Shown: positions 24,607 through 36,350, counted from the first letter of the stretch. The stretch: 64,000 nucleotides of DNA from Xiphophorus maculatus (GCF_002775205.1 NC_036459.1:1707088-1771087); one strand, 5' to 3'. Translations and numbers: made by a program. Notes: a model not told the origin generated them from the sequence alone.

Positions 24607-24711
24607 CGCGCTCCGGTCCGCTCCGACTCTTCCTCCTTGGTGGCGGTCCGGTCGGGTTCCAGAACACGAGAAGCTCAGAAGAACTTCATGGTTCTGGACG
24701 GGTTACAGGTC
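24607..24711 (-). other. dusp16: DUSP16 5' UTR part of exon 2, with a short upstream ORF
   Basis: A strong acceptor (pyrimidine run then CAG) ends at 24712, so the start-codon exon probably begins at 24711. This leader has an upstream reading frame ATG AAG TTC TTC TGA at 24689-24675, a possible translational brake. Confidence 0.5.
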
Positions 24712-24717
24712 CTGAGG

Positions 24718-26040
24718 AGGAGGAGGAGCAAGTGAGGAAGATGAAGGCAGGATGATGTCACATCTGGGGGCGGGCCATCATCATCATCTTCATCACGCCA
24801 ACGCTTCCTGAAACAGAAACATCCAGACCATCAGAACCACAGCGAGTCCGACCCGATCCGGCCCGACTCAGCTCACAGAATAGAATTTAAATACTTTGAT
24901 CAGTTTCTAATCATCTGGTTCTGTTCTGCATCCAGAACCAGAACCAAATGAGGAGAAGCAGCATCCAGCTTCTATGCTCCACAGATCTGGAACAAACTTC
25001 CAGAAAACTGAAAAACAGCCGAAAAGTTCCTTTAATCCAGATTAATTAATTAATCTGAGTTATGATCAACATATTTGATGTTTACTGATTTTATTTCCTT
25101 ATTTAATCTTTATTTCACCCGGATAAAAAACACTGCAGTCAAAAACTTATTTTAATGAATCCAAGAGGCAGAAACACCTTCGATGTTTAGATGAGATCAA
25201 ATGTCGTTTCTCCTAGAATGATTTTATGTTTTTATGGTGTAAAACATTTGCAGTGCCGTGTTGCTGCACCGTGATTCACTAATAAACATCTGGTTCCATG
25301 AAGGAGGGATGAATATTTTCTAAAGTAATCATCTGGATCCAGAACCAGACCACTGGGCATTTAGAGAAAGCCGCTCAGTTTCAGGAAAGGCTTAGATGGG
25401 TAATAATTAAAACATTTCTTCCTTCCACTAAATTTTTCTGAGCCTCAGAATCTACAGAGCTAAACTGAAGCTTGGACCAAAATGAGAGCTAAATGCTTTA
25501 GAATCAAAACCACAGGCTGACATCTGACCCGGTTCAGGTCCAAACTTCACTGTAAACCTGATTCTGTAATAACTCATTTATTACAATAACTTCCCTTAAA
25601 GGAACAGATAAAACATTTGGCCTCATTGGTTCCTGAAATCAAAGATCTATAATCAACAGATAGAATCGGTTCTAATGTGACTGAACATTAAATGAACCAA
25701 AACTTTTAGCTTTATTACCAGATGACGTAAAACCGGAAGTGGCGCTCATATTAAAGCCAATTTAGAGAAAGTGAAAGCTGTAAACTTTTCTGGAACACCA
25801 CCCGAACCTCAACCAGAACCCCATATGGGCTGAAGTGGACCTGGTGTTTCTGTCGGAGCCGGCCGATAATAGAACCGCTTTAAGGTGGACTTAGGGTTTA
25901 TTTATGTAGTTTTAGTTTACCTGATGCCTTTAAGGTGGACCTGCGGTTTAACTCCAGGCTCCAACTAAATCTGGATTATATCTGTTATATTTAAAATAAA
26001 CTTCGTGAGCACTGATAACTTCAGGGTGGACATTGAGTAA
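24718..26040. other. DUSP16 first intron
   Basis: Between the start-codon exon and the probable non-coding exon. AT-rich with a few motif repeats (TTTAAGGTGGACCTG recurs near 25880-26060). No gene recognised. Confidence 0.4.
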
Positions 26041-26266
26041 AGAAATAAAGCTTTAAGGTGGACCTGATGGATTCGGACCGACCTTTCCAGAACTTTGGGG
26101 TTCTGAACTATCGACCCCGATCATCTCTGACATTTCCCCGGACTGACCATCGGAACCAGGCCCATGGAACCGCTCAGGAACCAGGACCCGAACTTTAGGC
26201 CCCGGTAACGGAACTCCAACCGCCGCCGAAGCTTCGAACCTCAACGAGAAATTTCGGTGAACTCAC

Positions 26267-26460
26267 CGCCTGAAAAGTCTTCGTCACAGTCCGACTAACA
26301 GCTTCGCCGTCCCGCCTGATGTTCCGGGGGAAGCCCGCGGAAATGTAGCGGAAATTAAAGGCCGAGAAAGGGAATAGAAGAGGCGGCAGAAACCGAGCAG
26401 AAAGCGGATGAGTGAACCGAAGTCCTACCGCTGCCATAAGAGATGAGGTCACCGCGGTAA
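26267..26460 (-). other. dusp16: Probable non-coding first exon and promoter region of DUSP16
   Basis: The minus strand has a CpG-rich block ending in TTTTCAGGCG followed by GTGAGT (exon end 26267), 1.6 kb upstream of the DUSP16 start-codon exon. It is the only strong GC-rich donor block seen between DUSP16 and CREBL2. The upper limit (start of transcription) is a guess. Confidence 0.5.
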
Positions 26461-26599
26461 AAATAACAGCAAGTCGTCATCCGGAGCAGAGTCCGAAGAA
26501 CTCGGAGGACTCTTAAAGGGCCAGCGTCCCAATTACTGACGCTGCGATATACAGCAGAGCAGCTTCAGCGTCCTGTTGCTTTAAGAACACATTCGGCAT

Positions 26600-28480
26600 G
26601 GGCTGTGGAACTCTAGAACTGCCAAAAATAAAATAAAAATAATACACTAAAATAAAATGCAATAAAGTGCGAAAATAAATTCAGTATTTAATGGTAACAA
26701 TAAAGAGAATACTGCAAAAAATATCAAAGGAATAAGTTTACTGAAAACAACAGAAAAATCAAATAGAAAAGTAAATATTTTAAAGTATGGCTAAACAAAT
26801 ATGTTCTTAAAATAAAATTAGATAATAGAACATACATACTAATTTCCAATTAAATGGAATGAATATCTAAAACTAATTGTATTTGAATTAACAAATATCC
26901 CCTTAATTATACAAACAACATTTAAATTAAAATAGAAAATAATAAGACATACAAATTTAAAACAGAACTATCATAGGTTTATATGCAAATGGTCTATGGA
27001 AGTAAAGGACACCCAAAAATAAATCTCTTCTAATTAACATTTATAATAAATAAATATGATAAAAATGTGGAAAAATAAAAAAGAAACCTGTAATAAATAC
27101 GTAATTATAACAAACATAACACTCCAAAACAAAAATAAAAATAATGATTATAAACAATAAGGTATTATGATAAATAAATAATCTTACACTGCACTACACA
27201 TCAAATTAAAAGAAGAATGAGTCAAGTGAAGAAATGCAGTAATAAATAAACATGGTCCAATAAAATTAGATTAACGTTTTAAAGGAAACATCAAATTACA
27301 TTTAAGTTTTTAAAATATTTTAAGATTAGTAATTAAATTAATAGTCCAATACAAACATAACTAAAAGTTAGAAAAACATACCAATTTAAAACAGAGCAAT
27401 CTAATGCATGAATATAAAAAAATTATTTTATTTAAAATATTCCATCAATTGTATAAGGAATACATCATAATATACTTTTATATTGCACCATAATAATCTT
27501 ATTTTATTTAAACCCATCTTGTTTTCACAACAATGTATTTATTTTCAGTTTTTTAATGGTACAGTTGTATGATGTGTGGTGTGACTGAATGCTTGTAGCT
27601 CTGCTAATCCACCTCCTTTGCTTTTGCCACTCCTCTTTAAACCTGCCTGTCCATCTGGTTAGAAAGATGGTGGAGTAGGGGACACGGTCCATTATGATGG
27701 ATGGAAAAGATGGTTTGAACTTCCTACTTCTCTCTCTGCATCCATGAAGCAAACATCTAAAAGAACCAATCAGAGCTAACGCAGCAGCGCTGCTTTCCCT
27801 CGACACCTGAGCTCTGGAGGAGAGAACCCGCCGAGTCTAGATGATGTTCAGGATCAAACGGCCGGCTGAGCTTGATGCTGGTTGCAGAGAGTTGTCCTCT
27901 CTGGTTGTGTAACAGGAAGTCAGCTGAGCCTCATGCTGCTCCAGAGGGAGCAGCGACGGGACAAAGGAACGCTGCACATAGGAAACCTTCTCATTCTGGA
28001 GCAATTAGCATGCATGGATAACTCCCTGAGAAAATCTGATGCATAGATCATTGAAAAAAAATAAAAATAAAGATCAGAGGAAGAGATGATCAGATCATCA
28101 GACCCGGTTCTGGTTCAGATAAAGCCAAACCACAGAGAACTGCTGTTCCACATTAAGAGTCAGCTGAGGAGGACCATTAGTCAGAACGTCTCCCTGGTTC
28201 TGACAAGATTCTGGGAAAACTAAAAGCAGAATTTAACCTGATTATCACCCGTTCATTTCTAACATACAGAATTAACATGCAGGCATTTCCAGTTCAGGAA
28301 AACGTCGTTCAGGTCTTCAAACGGTTTCCATGGGAACAGTAAGCTTTAACATTTATTTAAAGAAAAAATTATAAAATTAAAGAAATGGAGAATAAAATGA
28401 ACATAAATATGAATATGTTACAGAACCGTGCAGAATCAGTCTGTTCTTTTTACCTTAGTTTGGTGTTGTGCCCTCTGCGT
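26600..28480. other. AT-rich DUSP16-CREBL2 spacer
   Basis: From about 26620 to 27540 the sequence is very AT-rich (AAATAAA-type runs) and nearly free of the CAGAACC motif. The rest is mixed. A minus-strand reading frame at 27525-27806 has no recognised family and is more likely chance or old transposon. I see no gene. Confidence 0.4.
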
Positions 28481-28760
28481 CCGGCAGGGGGCGGTGCGCT
28501 GCAGGCTGCAGCGAGCGATCCACAGGAGAAGAAGAAAAAGAAGGGAAAAGAAGAAGAAGATCGGCAGGAAGCGAAGATGTAAACAAATCAGAAACTTTCC
28601 TGATCTGGATTAAACGGAACCATTTTCCATCTTTAGCTGGATCAGTTGGGTTCGACACTAAAAGCAATTCCTGAGCTCGGTCAGCCGAACCGGCTGCTGT
28701 TCTGCTCCCCGGGCTGGGTTCGGACTCCGATCCCGGGTCTTTGTTTCGCTTTGGATCGAA
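28480..28760 (+). promoter_or_regulatory. crebl2: CREBL2 promoter/5' UTR region
   Basis: GC-richer block directly upstream of the start codon with a CTCF-like CCGGCAGGGGGCGGTG string near 28483, a purine-rich GAAGAAGAAAAAG run and several CG dinucleotides. No TATA box seen. The exact transcription start is not determinable. Confidence 0.4.
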
Positions 28761-30056
28761 ATGGACGATAACAAGGTAATGAGTCACTCTACCGAACCGG
28801 GCTCGTCCAAAATCAACTGGATTAGCCCACCGAACTCGGTTAGAACCCACCGAAACCGGTTCACGGAACCTTTGTACCGTGAACCCGGTACAAAGGTTCG
28901 GTTCTGATTGGTCAGGATTCTGTCTCCGGATCGGTTCTGCTGAAACAGAATCGATCTCCTATACTGTAAACATAGCTAGTGGTTCCCCCACTTCGGTACA
29001 GACAGAGGCTGGGCTTTGGTTCTGATGCCGCGTTGCTAGTTCTGGAAGGTTCTGCAGGTCCATTAGTAGGTAATCAGGGGTGTGCGCATGCTCAGTGCGG
29101 TTCAGATGAAACAGGTTGGTTCTAATGGAGGTCTGGAGTCGGTTCTGAACTCTGAGCAGGTTTTGTTTTCTCTGGGTCAGGGGTTCTGAGATAGAGTTCT
29201 TTTGGACCGCAAAGCACCTGGAAGGGTGTGAATACATTTTACTGTTCTGTAACATGAATCGGGTTTTATTCCGAAAATCAAAATAAGAACCGGAAGTAAA
29301 GCAAATTTCAAAGGTCCAACAGGTGAAAACCATTAAAGTTCTGGTTCTGTATCTTATACTGGATTTAGCTCCATAACTACAGACCCATTCCTGAACCCGT
29401 CCTCTGGTTCCGTCCTCTCCCCCCAGATGGTGGCTGGAAAAGTGAAGAAGCCCGGGAAACGCGGCCGGAAGCCGGCTAAGATCGACCTGAAGGCCAAGCT
29501 GGAGCGGAGCCGGCAGAGCGCCAGGGAGTGCCGGGCCCGCAAGAAGCTGCGCTACCAGTACCTGGAGGAACTGGTTTCCAGTAAGGAGAGGGCCATCTGC
29601 GCGCTGCGGGAGGAGCTGGAGATGGTGAGCTGCTGCGGGACACTTCCGGTTCTGTCCCTTGCTTCGCTTCCTGTTACGGTTCTACTCACTGAATCTGGAC
29701 CGATCAGAACCAAGACACTAGGTTCTGACTGGTTCTGGTTAAACCTGGGTCCGTCCATCCATCCATCACCTAAAACACCAAAGTTTCCCAGTGAATTCAG
29801 CCATTTGAATTGGACTCATTTAATCAGAACCAGTTCATTATCAGAACCGTGTTGCTGTGGTTCTGGTGCGGCTCGGTCTCACCTGCCTCTCTCCCTGCAG
29901 TACAAGCAGTGGTGCTCGGCCATGGATCAGGGCAAGATCCCGTCGGAGATCAAAGCTCTGCTGACCGGAGACGAGCAGAAGATTCCTCAGAGCAGCGCCG
30001 GCACCAAGGCGGCCAAGAACAGCAAGAACAGCAGCGCTGGCGCCGTCCAGAGCTAG
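28761..30056 (+). CDS. crebl2: CREBL2, small bZIP transcription factor
   Basis: CREBL2 is a nuclear bZIP protein related to CREB that partners CREB in metabolic and differentiation control. Exons: 28761-28775 (MDDNK), 29427-29624 and 29901-30056, all with GT-AG junctions, giving 122 residues (human 120). Exon 2 encodes the basic region and start of the zipper: KVKKPGKRGRKPAKIDLKAK, ERSRQSARECRARKKLRYQY, LEELVSSKERAICALREELE. Exon 3 continues YKQWCSAMDQGKIPSEIKAL and ends in a Ser/Ala-rich tail (SSAGAVQS) that differs from mammals. The tiny first exon and junction positions match the human layout. Intron 2 is 276 bp, a multiple of three, with no in-frame stop, so a retained-intron product of 214 residues would be readable. 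The gene is convergent with GPR19. Confidence 0.96.
28866..28899. repeat. 13-bp-arm hairpin in CREBL2 intron 1
   Basis: Perfect arms GAACCTTTGTACC and GGTACAAAGGTTC flank an 8-nt loop, 90 bp after exon 1. Unassigned. Confidence 0.85.
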
Positions 30057-30568
30057 GCCGCCATGTCAGCTACAGACTCCATGACCGCAAACAACCTGGA
30101 GACCGCCCGGATAAACCCCGGATTCCGGGGTCCGCGCCATCTGCTCTGATCTCTCCTCACGTTGCTGAGGTCGGCCATCTTGTCTTCTCCCCGCTTCCAG
30201 CCTCCCACCTGTTCAGGCGACACTCTGAGCGGTTACCTGGCTGTTTCAAGGTCACATGATCCGCTCGGCTTTCAGCTCCTGAGAAAAATACGTTAAAGTC
30301 TGATCATCTCGCTAAACGTTTGTGCTCTGGATCGGCCGGTTCTGGATCTGACTAATCCAGTCTTGGATCCGTTTTTTGCTTCATTTTCAGGTGATTCTGT
30401 CTAAATCAGCAGATCCAGAACCCATTTTCCGAGGAATCCCAGATTTTCTGTTCTGGTTCTGGTCGTAATCCTTCCTGAATGTTGTGCACTTTCTTTATTG
30501 TAGCAGACGCACTTTGTGAGTTCTGAAGAACCTTTGTAGCTTTTACAGAATTTCAATTTGTCAAAGCA

Positions 30569-30574
30569 AATAAA
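30569..30574 (+). terminator. crebl2: CREBL2 polyadenylation signal
   Basis: AATAAA about 510 bp after the CREBL2 stop codon in AT-rich 3' UTR-like sequence. Confidence 0.6.
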
Positions 30575-31024
30575 CCAGAATCATGATTCTGATGAAAATT
30601 CTCGGCTTCCTTTATTTCATTTTTACATCATTTACCAGAACCGGGTTCCCTCTGATTCTGGTTCCGGTTCTGAGTGGTAACAGCTAAAGACAGCCTCCAG
30701 CGCCACCTACACTACATCCAGTTAACTCTTCGGCTTCGGTCGAGTTGGTGAGGTAATCAGAACCAGTTTCACGGTTCTGCTAGCGTCTCTTGAAGCAACA
30801 CATGACGTCAGCGCTACGTCAGTTTTTACTAACGTTAGCTTCTAGCTCACAAATCACACAAGTAGCTGTTGATGTTGATTACTGGCTGCGCTCATGAAGC
30901 AACATGAAAACATGAGGCGTGACGTAGGAAACATGGCTGCCAGGAGCGCGGTCCAATCAGAAAGAAGCCCTTTAAACCAACAAACAGTCTGGGAGTCTCA
31001 GTGTTCGGTCACACAGGAAGACAT

Positions 31025-31518
31025 CAACACAAATCATTTGGTTTATTTAACCTCTCAACAAAAAAAATGTGGCTGTTTGTTTTTTTAAAGTCATATCTTC
31101 AAATTATTCATATATGTATAAATGCCAGGGTTCCAACTTCAATGTTTAATTACATATTTTGTTTAGAAGCTAAATATTTAGCTTTCAAATTAAGTATTTA
31201 GAGAACAAATGTTTTAGTTTAGCTAACTAAGTATTTAGTTAGCTAAACTAACTAAATATTTAGGTTGTAACTAAATATTTAGTTAGCAAAATAAACATTT
31301 AACCTGGATAGTACCGCCAAATCAAATATTTATTTCAAATTAAATATAACTAAACATCTTATAGTAATATTAGCTAAATATTTGGTTACAACCTAAATAT
31401 TTAAGTATTTGGAACGCAAGCAAAATATTTAGCTTGCTATCTAAATGCTTAGCTTGCACATTTTGTCCTCTATGTCAGGCTAAATAACCCAAATTATTGT
31501 TGGCAATTTTTTACTGTG
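31025..31518. mobile_element. MITE with ATTTGGGTTATTTA termini and TAAATATTTAG repeats
   Basis: The left terminus (TTTGGTTTATTTAACCTCTC, from about 31037) and the right terminus (AGGCTAAATAACCCAAATTA near 31477) are inverted relatives. The interior is filled with CTAAATATTTAG palindromes. Related copies are at 37218-37910 and, partly, at 416-660. The right end is about 47 bp from the GPR19 stop codon. Confidence 0.65.
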
Positions 31519-31564
31519 TAACTTGACAAACGGCGCCCAATAACCGTGGCGTTGGCTCAGTCGC

Positions 31565-32833
31565 TCAAACGAAAGTGTTGGGCGGGTTGGTGTTGGTGGG
31601 CCAGGCTACCTTCTTCTCCTTCGCCTCCCGGTCAAACGCATTGTACACCGAGTCCTTGGTGATGGTCTTAGCTTGGACAGGGATTTCCACCACCCCAACG
31701 TAGTTTTTCTTGGCCATCCGGGAGCTGGCAGTGATGGTGTAAGCGTTGCTGCGGTAGCACTTCATGGATGACATACAGAAGGTCTCTCGCATGCCGCGCC
31801 TGAAGTTGGCATTGTAGACGGAGTACAGGGTGGGTTTGGAGGCCGTGGAGCTGAAGCAGATCCAAGCGATGGTTGTGAAGAACAGCAGCTCCTGCCTGCC
31901 GGGGGTGTCGGCCTCCTCAGGGTGCCACAGCTGGGCCACGTAGAAGGGCGTCCAGGTGAGGAAGAAAACTGAGTTCAGCATGAGGAACATCTTGATGGTC
32001 TTAACTTTAGTCCGCGGGACGATGTTCATGGTCCGACGCACCGTATGGCCGTCAGCTCCGATCCTCCAGATGTAGCGAACCACCTGCTGGTAGAAGGAAA
32101 TGATGAGTCCAACTGGGACCAGAAAGCCAACCAGAAGGTGAAATGCAGCGTAGGTGATACTACCCCAACTGCTGGGGAGGAAAAAGTCACAATGACTGTC
32201 TGCAGAGCCATAAAAGAAAAAACAAGGGGCGATAAAGGCTGCATCAAACAACCATGAGGCCAGAATCATCTTCTTGGCCTTTTCTCTGGACACCTTGAAG
32301 CTGAGCGGATAGACGATGGTGTAGAAGCGGTCCACAGAGATCGACAGCAGGACATAAACCTGGACGCCGGGGCACAGGTGCTGCAGGTAACGAACAACCT
32401 TGCAGGCAGCAGCGCTCAGAGGCCATTGTCCTGCAGCCACCTGCAGAAGGACAAACGGAGCCCAGCCCAGGCTCATGAGCAGGTCTGCACACGCCATGGA
32501 CACCACAAAGTAGTTGGTAGTGGACTGAGTCCGCCGGCTCCTGTGGATGACCAGGCAAACGAGGGCATTTCCCAGGATGGAGACCAGCCAGAGGAAGCCG
32601 AACACCAGGCCCAGGATAGCGACCTCCCCTGAGGACAGGTCACCAGAGGCGGCGGTGGCGTTGGGCTGCCTGGGGGTCGAGCCCTCGAGGCTGTAGAGCG
32701 CAGAGGTAGGCAAGGCAGCCAGCACCGTGAAGTTCTCTTTCTTGGAGAAGTTAAATGACATCTGATTCTTGAAGAACGGGGAGTAGAAGGAGGGATTCAA
32801 ACCAACTCTGTTTGTGGACTGAGCATACACCAT
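31565..32833 (-). CDS. gpr19: GPR19, orphan class A G-protein-coupled receptor
   Basis: A seven-transmembrane receptor at the plasma membrane. One coding exon of 422 residues, as in mammals. The extracellular N-terminus has N-glycosylation sequons (NFS, NFT, NAT). TM1 carries GNALVCLVI, TM2 SMACADLLMSLGWAPF, TM3 ends with DRF (SISVDRFYTIVYPLSF) in place of DRY, TM6 has FFLTWTPFYVAQL. TM7 has SKPTLYSVYNANF, the GPR19-type variant of NPxxY. The C-tail matches human GPR19 closely: ETFCMSSMKCYRSNAYTI, SSRMAKKNYVGV, KTITKDSVYNAFDREAKEKK and the end NPPNTFV. The start codon lies 26 bp after an acceptor (exon begins at 32859), so at least one upstream non-coding exon exists. Identity is secure. Confidence 0.97.
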   Translation of the reverse strand: MVYAQSTNRVGLNPSFYSPFFKNQMSFNFSKKENFTVLAALPTSALYSLEGSTPRQPNATAASGDLSSGEVAILGLVFGFLWLVSILGNALVCLVIHRSRRTQSTTNYFVVSMACADLLMSLGWAPFVLLQVAAGQWPLSAAACKVVRYLQHLCPGVQVYVLLSISVDRFYTIVYPLSFKVSREKAKKMILASWLFDAAFIAPCFFFYGSADSHCDFFLPSSWGSITYAAFHLLVGFLVPVGLIISFYQQVVRYIWRIGADGHTVRRTMNIVPRTKVKTIKMFLMLNSVFFLTWTPFYVAQLWHPEEADTPGRQELLFFTTIAWICFSSTASKPTLYSVYNANFRRGMRETFCMSSMKCYRSNAYTITASSRMAKKNYVGVVEIPVQAKTITKDSVYNAFDREAKEKKVAWPTNTNPPNTFV

Positions 32834-32859
32834 TTCTATATCGCAGCGTCACAGATGAG
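32834..32859 (-). other. gpr19: GPR19 5' UTR portion of the coding exon
   Basis: On the minus strand TTTCTGTCTCCACAG precedes this 26-bp leader, a good splice acceptor. The upstream non-coding exon was not located with confidence; the GC-rich block near 34500-34800 is a candidate. Confidence 0.55.
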
Positions 32860-32931
32860 CTGTGGAGACAGAAACAGACAGTCACTAGACAGACAGAGCT
32901 GAGAGAACAACCTTCTGGAACTTATTTATAA

Positions 32932-32967
32932 AGCAGGTCCGGTACCTCTGATGGTACCGGACCTGCT
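32932..32967. repeat. 15-bp-arm perfect palindrome upstream of GPR19
   Basis: Arms AGCAGGTCCGGTACC and its exact complement flank the loop TCTGAT, 73 bp upstream of the GPR19 coding-exon acceptor. It lies in presumed GPR19 intron or promoter. Confidence 0.9.
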
Positions 32968-32969
32968 GA

Positions 32970-35270
32970 GGTAGGCAAGAACCTAAACATGGAAGGTTAG
33001 TAAAACTCAGCGTTGGCTCTAGATTGGATGATCAGTCAGTAACCAAACAAGTTAACAGACTGGCCAGCGGTTGGATGTTGGTAAGGGTAACGGGTTGCTA
33101 GGTAAAAGAGGAAGTTGTTGGGTGAGTTTCATCTCCATGGAAAAGCCCGCTCCCTTCCAGCCTTTTCATTGTTTAATTGGTCAAAAGATTTTAATGTAAT
33201 GCTAGATGTTGATCCAGCTATGAGATCAGAGAGTGGTTGGTTGGTAACGATGCCCAGGGAGTTAGCTACATGGTTGACTGGTTGGTTGTTGGTGGCCATC
33301 TGCTGGTTGGTTGGTCAAAAGATTTTAATGTAATGCTAGTTAGTAGTTTGGTTCCTTGGCCAGTTCAGTTGGTAAATAAGACTGCATTGTAATTTGTGGG
33401 GTTAGTAAGGTTTCCCCCTGCTGGTCGATGAACAGACCAAGAGTAGAGTGGGGAGGAGTTGCTAGTTAGGTTGACTTACTGACTGCTGAATGGTTTGGTT
33501 GATGGTTTTTTATCCTGGGTAGACTGGTTGCGTTCATTGACAGGTTGGTGTTTTAACTGGGTGGATACATTAGAAAGATAAGAAAATGACGGCCATGTTG
33601 GTTTTACTAGATTGATCCATAAGCAGGCTGGAGCAGGATGTGTTCCTGTCAGTCGGTGGTTGAGTTAATCAGGTCACTGGTTACCAAACACCTCCTCCTC
33701 ATAACAGCCACAGATTTCATTGCTCCTGATTTCCAGTCCCTCACTGGGACCAGTTAGGACTCTGCAGGGACCTGCGGCTCCTCTGGGGGAACCCATTAGC
33801 GCTGGGAGGGACCCATGAGAGAAAACTGTGTTTACAGACGCCGACCTGTTGGCACGGCTGGATTTACTCGTTAGTAACCTGTTAGAGCGAGCCAAACGGG
33901 TCGGAACCGGAGATCCAAACGCCGATCTGGATCGTCTTCTTGTTAGAAAACACTTTTCTGGATGGATTCCCTCTGAGCTTAAAGCTCCCGAATTAAATCG
34001 TGGTTAAGATTTTCTGGCTAAAGAAATCCTGGACCTGCCTCAGATCCGGAGGAAATATGCACAAAAACACAAACCAATCAAGAGTCCTGATCACAGCAGC
34101 AAAACAACAAAATCAATCAAACTTATTGATTTTCTCCCAAATGAAAGGAAAAAATTCAGACTCATAAAAATATGTTTTAAACTCTTTCAAAATAAGAAAA
34201 TGAAGTCATAAACTGAGATCAGGACAGAAATGATTTTGTTTGGTCCAGTTAATATTCAGGTCCGGTTCTGATTGAGACCCAGACGCTCCAGAATCTGGAT
34301 GCATCATGAACGAAACCAGCAAACCTTCCTCCTTAAACTCAGCCTCCATCTTCATCACCGCCTTCACGTCCAACCTGGACTCGTGGAAAAATACTGGCGC
34401 CACCGTCACAAGCGCACATGTTTCTAAACCCAAACCATTAAGACCGAACCGAACCGAATCTTACATGTTCGGCATCACTGGAGCTTCCTGTCATCGTTCT
34501 TCCTCCTGGACCTCCGGATCTTCATCCTCTTCACACGTAAACAAACCGTGTCGCAGCGTCAGCGAGGCGGCCAAACATCTGCTGCTGCTAGACGGAACCG
34601 AACCAGCGGTGCGGCGGGTTCCGAATCCGCTACAGAATCCGGACCAGCGGGAGGAAGAGGAGCTTCATCCCGGGGTTTTCAGCAGCAGGAGGAAGAGGAG
34701 GCGGCAGACATCATGGCTGTCCGTCTTCAGGATGAAGCTGACGATGAAGAGGAGGCGCAGCAGGGCGGGCCGAGAGCTTTCTGGGGCCCGGGGCGGGAAA
34801 ACAAGGGGGGGGGGACAAGAATAAAGGATAAGGAAAATGTTCCGTTCATTTATTAATCAGATTTCATAAAAGTCATGAAAGAAACAAAAGTAACAAAAGA
34901 AGACACACCTTTAAGGAACAGGCTTAAAACAGGTGAAGAACATCTCCATTAGGACCCAGAAATGGTTCTGCTTTTCTCATGATTTCTTGTCATGTAATTG
35001 TTAATGAAGCACTATTTTAATTTAGTTAATTTTTATAGAACAACTGCTAAATGGACTATAATCGAAAACTAGCTTCCTTTAGTTGGCTCAGGTTAACTTA
35101 AATTATGTTTATTATTGAGCACTGTCCCTTTAAAATTACATTTGAACTGAATGAGTTCGTGTTCGTAGTTCTTTAACACGTAAAACAACATCCAAGGTTC
35201 TGTTAGAAAGTCCGAAGATTCAGTCAGCAATAATCTGAAGATAAAAATAAATAATCTGTTATTTCCACAA
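32970..35270. other. GPR19 upstream region, no gene seen
   Basis: Includes GGTTGGTTGG-rich sequence (33060-33560) with a 27-bp repeat (GGTCAAAAGATTTTAATGTA core) at about 33178 and 33311, and a GC-rich block at 34500-34800. The plus-strand frame at 34306-34824 is low-complexity and matches nothing I know. Confidence 0.4.
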
Positions 35271-35482
35271 TATTATACGATCCGGACCTCAAGAACAGAC
35301 CGGTCCAGATGGAGGTTCTGGTTCTGAGCCCAACCGTAGAGCACAGGACACAACCAGAACCAGAACCAGTTCCCAAGCAGAAGAAATTGATGCTTCTTAC
35401 CTGAGTGAATGAAGTCAGGGTTCGACTCTGAGCCAGGTGAGCTAAACAGACCCGGAAGTCCGACCCTCATGCGGGGTCCAGA

Positions 35483-35498
35483 CCAGCAGGGGGCGCTG
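35483..35498 (+). promoter_or_regulatory. CTCF-like motif
   Basis: CCAGCAGGGGGCGCTG fits the vertebrate CTCF core consensus at essentially every position. Confidence 0.6.
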
Positions 35499-36350
35499 TT
35501 CCGAACCTGGAGATGAAACCGAGATCCGAAGGAGAACCGGAACCGAGGCATTAGAGGGGCCCAGCAGGAGAGGAAGAGCTTCATCAGCTTCATCTTCATC
35601 AGGATCAAAGATGCTCTCATGAAGACAGATGCATCACTCCTGGTGATGAAGAGGCCTCATCTTTATCTTTTCTGGGCTCTGATTGGTTGACCTCATCTAG
35701 AAACTAGAACCTGACCTGTTCTGCAGCAGCAGTTACCATGGTAACAGGCAGGAAGTGCATGGACCTCCGGCTGGATCTCGGTGAAATTCTCCAGACTGAG
35801 GCAGAATTTCATGAACAGGCTCAGATCCGGTTCAGCCCACAGCATGATGCAGCCGCTGCCATAGAGGGCGCTGTTCACACTGATAGCTCTGACCTTTAAC
35901 CTTGGGCTGCCTGGACCTGCAGCCTCTATGTGGCTCTGTAAAAGGAGACAACCGCCTGCTCTGATTGGCTGTGGTCTCAGCTAGTTGCCATGACGACTGC
36001 AGCACAAGCCGGTTGCCATAGGAAACCAGCAGCAGAGTGGAAAGGAGCAAAACAAAGGCTCCCTGAACGAACAGATTTGAACCAGGACGAGAAAAAGGAA
36101 CCAAAACCTCCAGAACGTTCTGACAGCGGAGGAAAAATCAAATCTGGTTCAGATTCCAGAAAATGTTTCAGAGCACAGCAGAGTACAATCCAAATGAAAC
36201 TGGTGATCAGAACCGATTGGACCTGTGAGCCGAGCGGCACCGAGAGGACCAATCAGAGTGAAGAAGAAACAGAAACATGTGAATATGTGAATAAACCCAT
36301 TTATCATCATCAAAAGCAGGAATAAACATTTGGCAGGCTGGCAGCACGTC

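Noticed and set aside
27525-27806. Minus-strand 93-codon frame
   Set aside because: No known domain; lies at the edge of an AT-rich transposon-like region.
34306-34856. Plus-strand reading frame of 172 codons
   Set aside because: Low-complexity Ser/Arg/Glu-rich, no recognisable domain, no splice or transcript support.
35693-35878. Minus-strand frame resembling a protein (LFMKFCLSLENFTEIQ)
   Set aside because: Reads plausibly but matches no family I know, lacks clear adjoining exons, and is short.
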